Shown here: in pieces, positions 5,329 to 7,124 of the stretch | Layout: each line of letters starts with the position of its first letter | Numbering within the stretch: position 1 is the stretch's first letter | From: Wenzhouxiangella sp. | GTDB taxonomy: Bacteria; Pseudomonadota; Gammaproteobacteria; Xanthomonadales; Wenzhouxiangellaceae | DNA length: 7,124 nucleotides | Direction: 5' to 3' | NCBI GenBank assembly: GCA_007135355.1 | Contig: SLJA01000214.1 | Location: forward strand, 1-7,124 | Made by a program: the position numbers and the translations under genes | The notes under the pieces: generated by a model | Databases searched by the model: none | What the model was told of the DNA's origin: nothing | What the model saw: only the letters and a program-made list of their open reading frames with translations

Positions 5329-5590
5329 GCGCAAACGCCTGGCAGTTTGCCATCCCGAGTTTGACGAAGACCTGGAGCACTGGGTCAATACAGATGCCCG
5401 CATCGCGCGGCGTCTGCTCAAGTTGGTCAAGGAGATCTTGCGCGACCCAGTCAGGGGCATTGGCAAGCCTGAACCTCTGAAATATCTCGGTCCGGATGTC
5501 TGGTCTCGTCGCATCACTCAGGAGCATCGATGCGTTTACCTCGTCAAGCACGATCGCGTCGAATTCCTGCAGGGCCGTTATCACTACTGA
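5321..5590 (+). CDS. yoeB: YoeB: ribosome-dependent mRNA interferase toxin
   Basis: Toxin that cleaves mRNA in the ribosomal A site when freed from YefM. The 89-residue length is close to the 84 residues of E. coli YoeB. The family core is intact: GIGKPEPLK (46-54), WSRRITQEHRCVYLV (61-75) and the terminal GRYHY (85-89). All catalytic residues known from E. coli have counterparts: Glu51, Arg70, His88 and Tyr89, so the toxin is predicted to be active. The ATG at 5321 overlaps the yefM stop by 8 bases, with GGAGA just upstream (5314-5318) as a closely spaced ribosome binding site, consistent with coupled translation and less toxin than antitoxin. Confidence 0.94.
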   Translation: MTERKRLAVCHPEFDEDLEHWVNTDARIARRLLKLVKEILRDPVRGIGKPEPLKYLGPDVWSRRITQEHRCVYLVKHDRVEFLQGRYHY

Positions 5591-5611
5591 CCGAAACCTC
5601 CCAGGGCTGGC

Positions 5612-5634
5612 CCCACCAATCACTGCATGGTGGG
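5612..5634. terminator. Hairpin between convergent yoeB and the cyclotransferase gene
   Basis: CCCACCA (5612-5618) and TGGTGGG (5628-5634) form a perfect 7-bp stem with a 9-base loop, placed between two convergent stop codons. Neither strand has a following T-run, so it is a poor intrinsic terminator. It could still protect 3' ends or act as a weak bidirectional terminator. Confidence 0.35.
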
Positions 5635-5659
5635 TGCCGGGCAATTCCATGGCAATCGC

Positions 5660-6067
5660 TCAGGCCAGAAAATCACCGCCGGGAATCCACGCATCTTCGC
5701 TGACCGTGCGGTTGTACTGGTAAACCCAGGCCATGAGTGGTTCTCCGCTGTTCAGCGTGACCGGCAGTTCGCGGCGCACATATTCGGTCGGCTCCGGGAA
5801 GCCGGGTCCACATTCCTCGTAGCGGTCCAGCGCGGCCAGGGTCGATTCCGGCTGATGCAGCCGGTAAACCTCGCCGAACACCCGGTCGTGAGTATCTTCC
5901 GAGAGCACCAGCCCTGGATAATGCGCGATTCGGTACAGGCGGCCCTGGCACCAGGCCTGGCCGAGCAGTTCGGCGCGCTGGGACAGCCAGTCGTGGGCGG
6001 CGCTGCCCGAGCCTCGGCGCAGGGTGCCATAGACGAACAGTCGGTCGTTTGCGGATTTCGCGCTCAT
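5660..6067 (-). CDS. Gamma-glutamylcyclotransferase-fold protein (AIG2/GGCT-like)
   Basis: A 135-residue cytoplasmic protein of the gamma-glutamylcyclotransferase-like fold. The N-terminal strand and substrate loop RLFVYGTLRRG (9-19) are the family signature. LYRIAHYPGLVL (44-55) and VFGEVYRLHQPESTLAALDRYEECGP (63-88) follow, and Glu84 in LDRYE is the expected general acid/base. The YVRRELPV strand and AWVYQYN complete the barrel. Members with known activity convert gamma-glutamyl amino acids or related amines to 5-oxoproline; the substrate here cannot be told. The ATG at 6067 lacks a clear Shine-Dalgarno and lies 64 bases after the channel gene on the same strand. A TTGACA at 6091-6096 (minus) has no matching -10, so cotranscription with the channel is possible but not shown. 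Confidence 0.88.
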   Translation of the reverse strand: MSAKSANDRLFVYGTLRRGSGSAAHDWLSQRAELLGQAWCQGRLYRIAHYPGLVLSEDTHDRVFGEVYRLHQPESTLAALDRYEECGPGFPEPTEYVRRELPVTLNSGEPLMAWVYQYNRTVSEDAWIPGGDFLA

Positions 6068-6131
6068 CGATGCAGATTAGCGCAGGCTGCTGTCAACGCT
6101 CGTACCGCCCCGGGCCGGTCGCGGCCGGCGC

Positions 6132-7124
6132 TCAGTTTTCGTCTTCTTCCTGCCCGGGTGGAGACTGGTCTTCCCGCTGGCCCCTTGCGCGCCGGTCAAG
6201 CGTGCGACGCTTCGGCTTTTCCGGCGGGGCACCGTGCTCGTAGACATGCACGTCGCGCTGCGGGAACGGAATCTGGATGCCTTCGGCGTCGAAGCGTTGC
6301 TTGAAGCGCTTGATCAGGGCGCGCATCGTGCCCCAGTAGTCGGCTGTGCGCACCCACGGCTTGGCCATCATGGTGACCGAAGAGTCGTCCCATCTGCCGA
6401 TGTGGACCGTGGCCTCGGGCGTTTTCAAAACCCGGTCCTCGGCCGCCATTTCTTCCAGCAGTACTCCCTCGACGAAATCAATGTCCTCGTCGTAGCTGAA
6501 GGAGACCTCAATATCGACCCGTCGCACCTTGCTGGCGGTGAGATTGACGATGGTCCCGCCCCAGATGCTCTTGTTCGGCACCACCAGTACCTGGTTGTCG
6601 AAGGTGGTAATGGTCGTAGCCACGAGGTTCATCTTTTTGACGACCCCCTCGACATCGCCGACGCGCACGTGATCGTCGACGTCATAGGGTTGATACATCA
6701 GGATCATCGCGCCCGAGGCCAGATTGCCGAGCGAGTCCTGCAGGGCAAAGCCGATGATGATGCCGGCGATCCCCAAGCCGGCCAGCATGGGTCCGACCGA
6801 GACGCCGAGGCTGGACAGCGCCACGATCACGCCGAACAAGAAGACGACAATGCCAATCACCGAAACCAGGACCTCGCCCGACAATCGGGTCAGAGTGACG
6901 TGGCGTATGGACAGAAAAGCCCGCATGAGTTTGCGCGCCAGCCCGGCCAGGACCCAGGCAGTGGCCAGAATGATCAGGAGGATCACTACGCGCAGGATCA
7001 GGTTGGGACCGCCGGAAACGATGCGCTGCTGGGCGGTTTCAAGCTGTTCGCGCATGACCCGGGCAAACACCTGGCGCTGCAGCAGCTCGATGCCGATCAC
7101 TCCGCGCTGGCGCACGATCAGCGC
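6132..7124 (-). CDS. MscS-family mechanosensitive ion channel (5' end outside the window)
   Basis: Inner-membrane channel that opens under membrane tension to release solutes during osmotic downshock. The visible 330 residues run to the stop. Two membrane segments lie near 43-63 and 85-106, then the pore-lining TM3 with the glycine/alanine-rich pattern LAGLGIAGIIIGFALQDSLGNLASG (about 114-138). The beta domain follows: YDVDDHVRVGDVEGVVKKMNLVATTITTFDNQVLVVPNKSIWGGTIVN. The C-terminal alpha/beta domain ends near FPQRDVHVY, and a charged, low-complexity tail of about 34 residues closes the protein. A GTG at 7115 could be read as a start, but the frame stays open to the edge with no ribosome binding site in view, so I treat the gene as 5'-partial. 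Together with the long N-terminal part before TM1, it is larger than E. coli MscS (286 residues). Confidence 0.93.
   Translation of the reverse strand, partial: ALIVRQRGVIGIELLQRQVFARVMREQLETAQQRIVSGGPNLILRVVILLIILATAWVLAGLARKLMRAFLSIRHVTLTRLSGEVLVSVIGIVVFLFGVIVALSSLGVSVGPMLAGLGIAGIIIGFALQDSLGNLASGAMILMYQPYDVDDHVRVGDVEGVVKKMNLVATTITTFDNQVLVVPNKSIWGGTIVNLTASKVRRVDIEVSFSYDEDIDFVEGVLLEEMAAEDRVLKTPEATVHIGRWDDSSVTMMAKPWVRTADYWGTMRALIKRFKQRFDAEGIQIPFPQRDVHVYEHGAPPEKPKRRTLDRRARGQREDQSPPGQEEDEN

Noticed and set aside
6091..6096. Consensus TTGACA on the minus strand upstream of the cyclotransferase gene
   Set aside because: At 16-18 bases downstream there is no -10-like sequence, and the start codon would fall almost at the transcription start, so it is not called a promoter.
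6113..6129. GC-rich hairpin after the channel gene
   Set aside because: Overlapping 5-bp stems (GGCCG/CGGCC or GCCGG/CCGGC) with no T-run are expected by chance at this base composition.
5627..6304. Plus-strand open frame of 225 codons
   Set aside because: It is antisense to the cyclotransferase gene and the end of the channel gene, with no recognisable motif.

Overview
The window is GC-rich, densely packed bacterial DNA. Protein similarity that I can judge by eye, together with the short-spaced and overlapping genes, suggests a gammaproteobacterial chromosome. That placement is an inference. There is no rRNA, tRNA, CRISPR array or insertion sequence, and no stretch over 300 bases lacks a gene.

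Left part (1-3756): a tungstate ABC-importer operon lies on the minus strand in the order permease (tupB), ATPase (tupC), binding protein (tupA). Transcribed away from it is a one-component regulator that joins a ModE/LysR-like winged helix-turn-helix to a periplasmic-binding-protein-like sensor domain. The 256-base divergent region holds two copies of the same bipartite element, ATGGC-N7-AACATAACTT, one facing each gene (2473-2494 minus, 2582-2603 plus). The ACATAAC half resembles the E. coli ModE operator as I recall it. This is the strongest non-coding signal in the window and suggests that the regulator controls both itself and the importer.

Middle part (3774-5590): two unrelated type II toxin-antitoxin modules stand head to head. 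On the minus strand are a ribbon-helix-helix antitoxin, a MazF/PemK endoribonuclease and, overlapping mazF by 10 bases, a DUF1643 gene, so this unit has three genes. On the plus strand are YefM (Phd family) and YoeB. Each module has a TACAAT -10-like box lying inside or touching a palindrome. The ribbon-helix-helix side has a 20-base imperfect palindrome centred on ACAATTGT. The YefM side has a TGTACA core, the motif known from the E. coli yefM operator.

Right part (5591-7124): a gamma-glutamylcyclotransferase-fold gene and an MscS-family mechanosensitive channel gene lie on the minus strand. The channel gene runs off the right edge, so its N-terminus is missing. A perfect 7-bp hairpin lies between the convergent yoeB and cyclotransferase genes.

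Several starts were moved inward from the longest open frame: regulator to GTG 2701, MazF to GTG 4597, ribbon-helix-helix antitoxin to ATG 4884 and YefM to ATG 5047. The reasons are in the entries.
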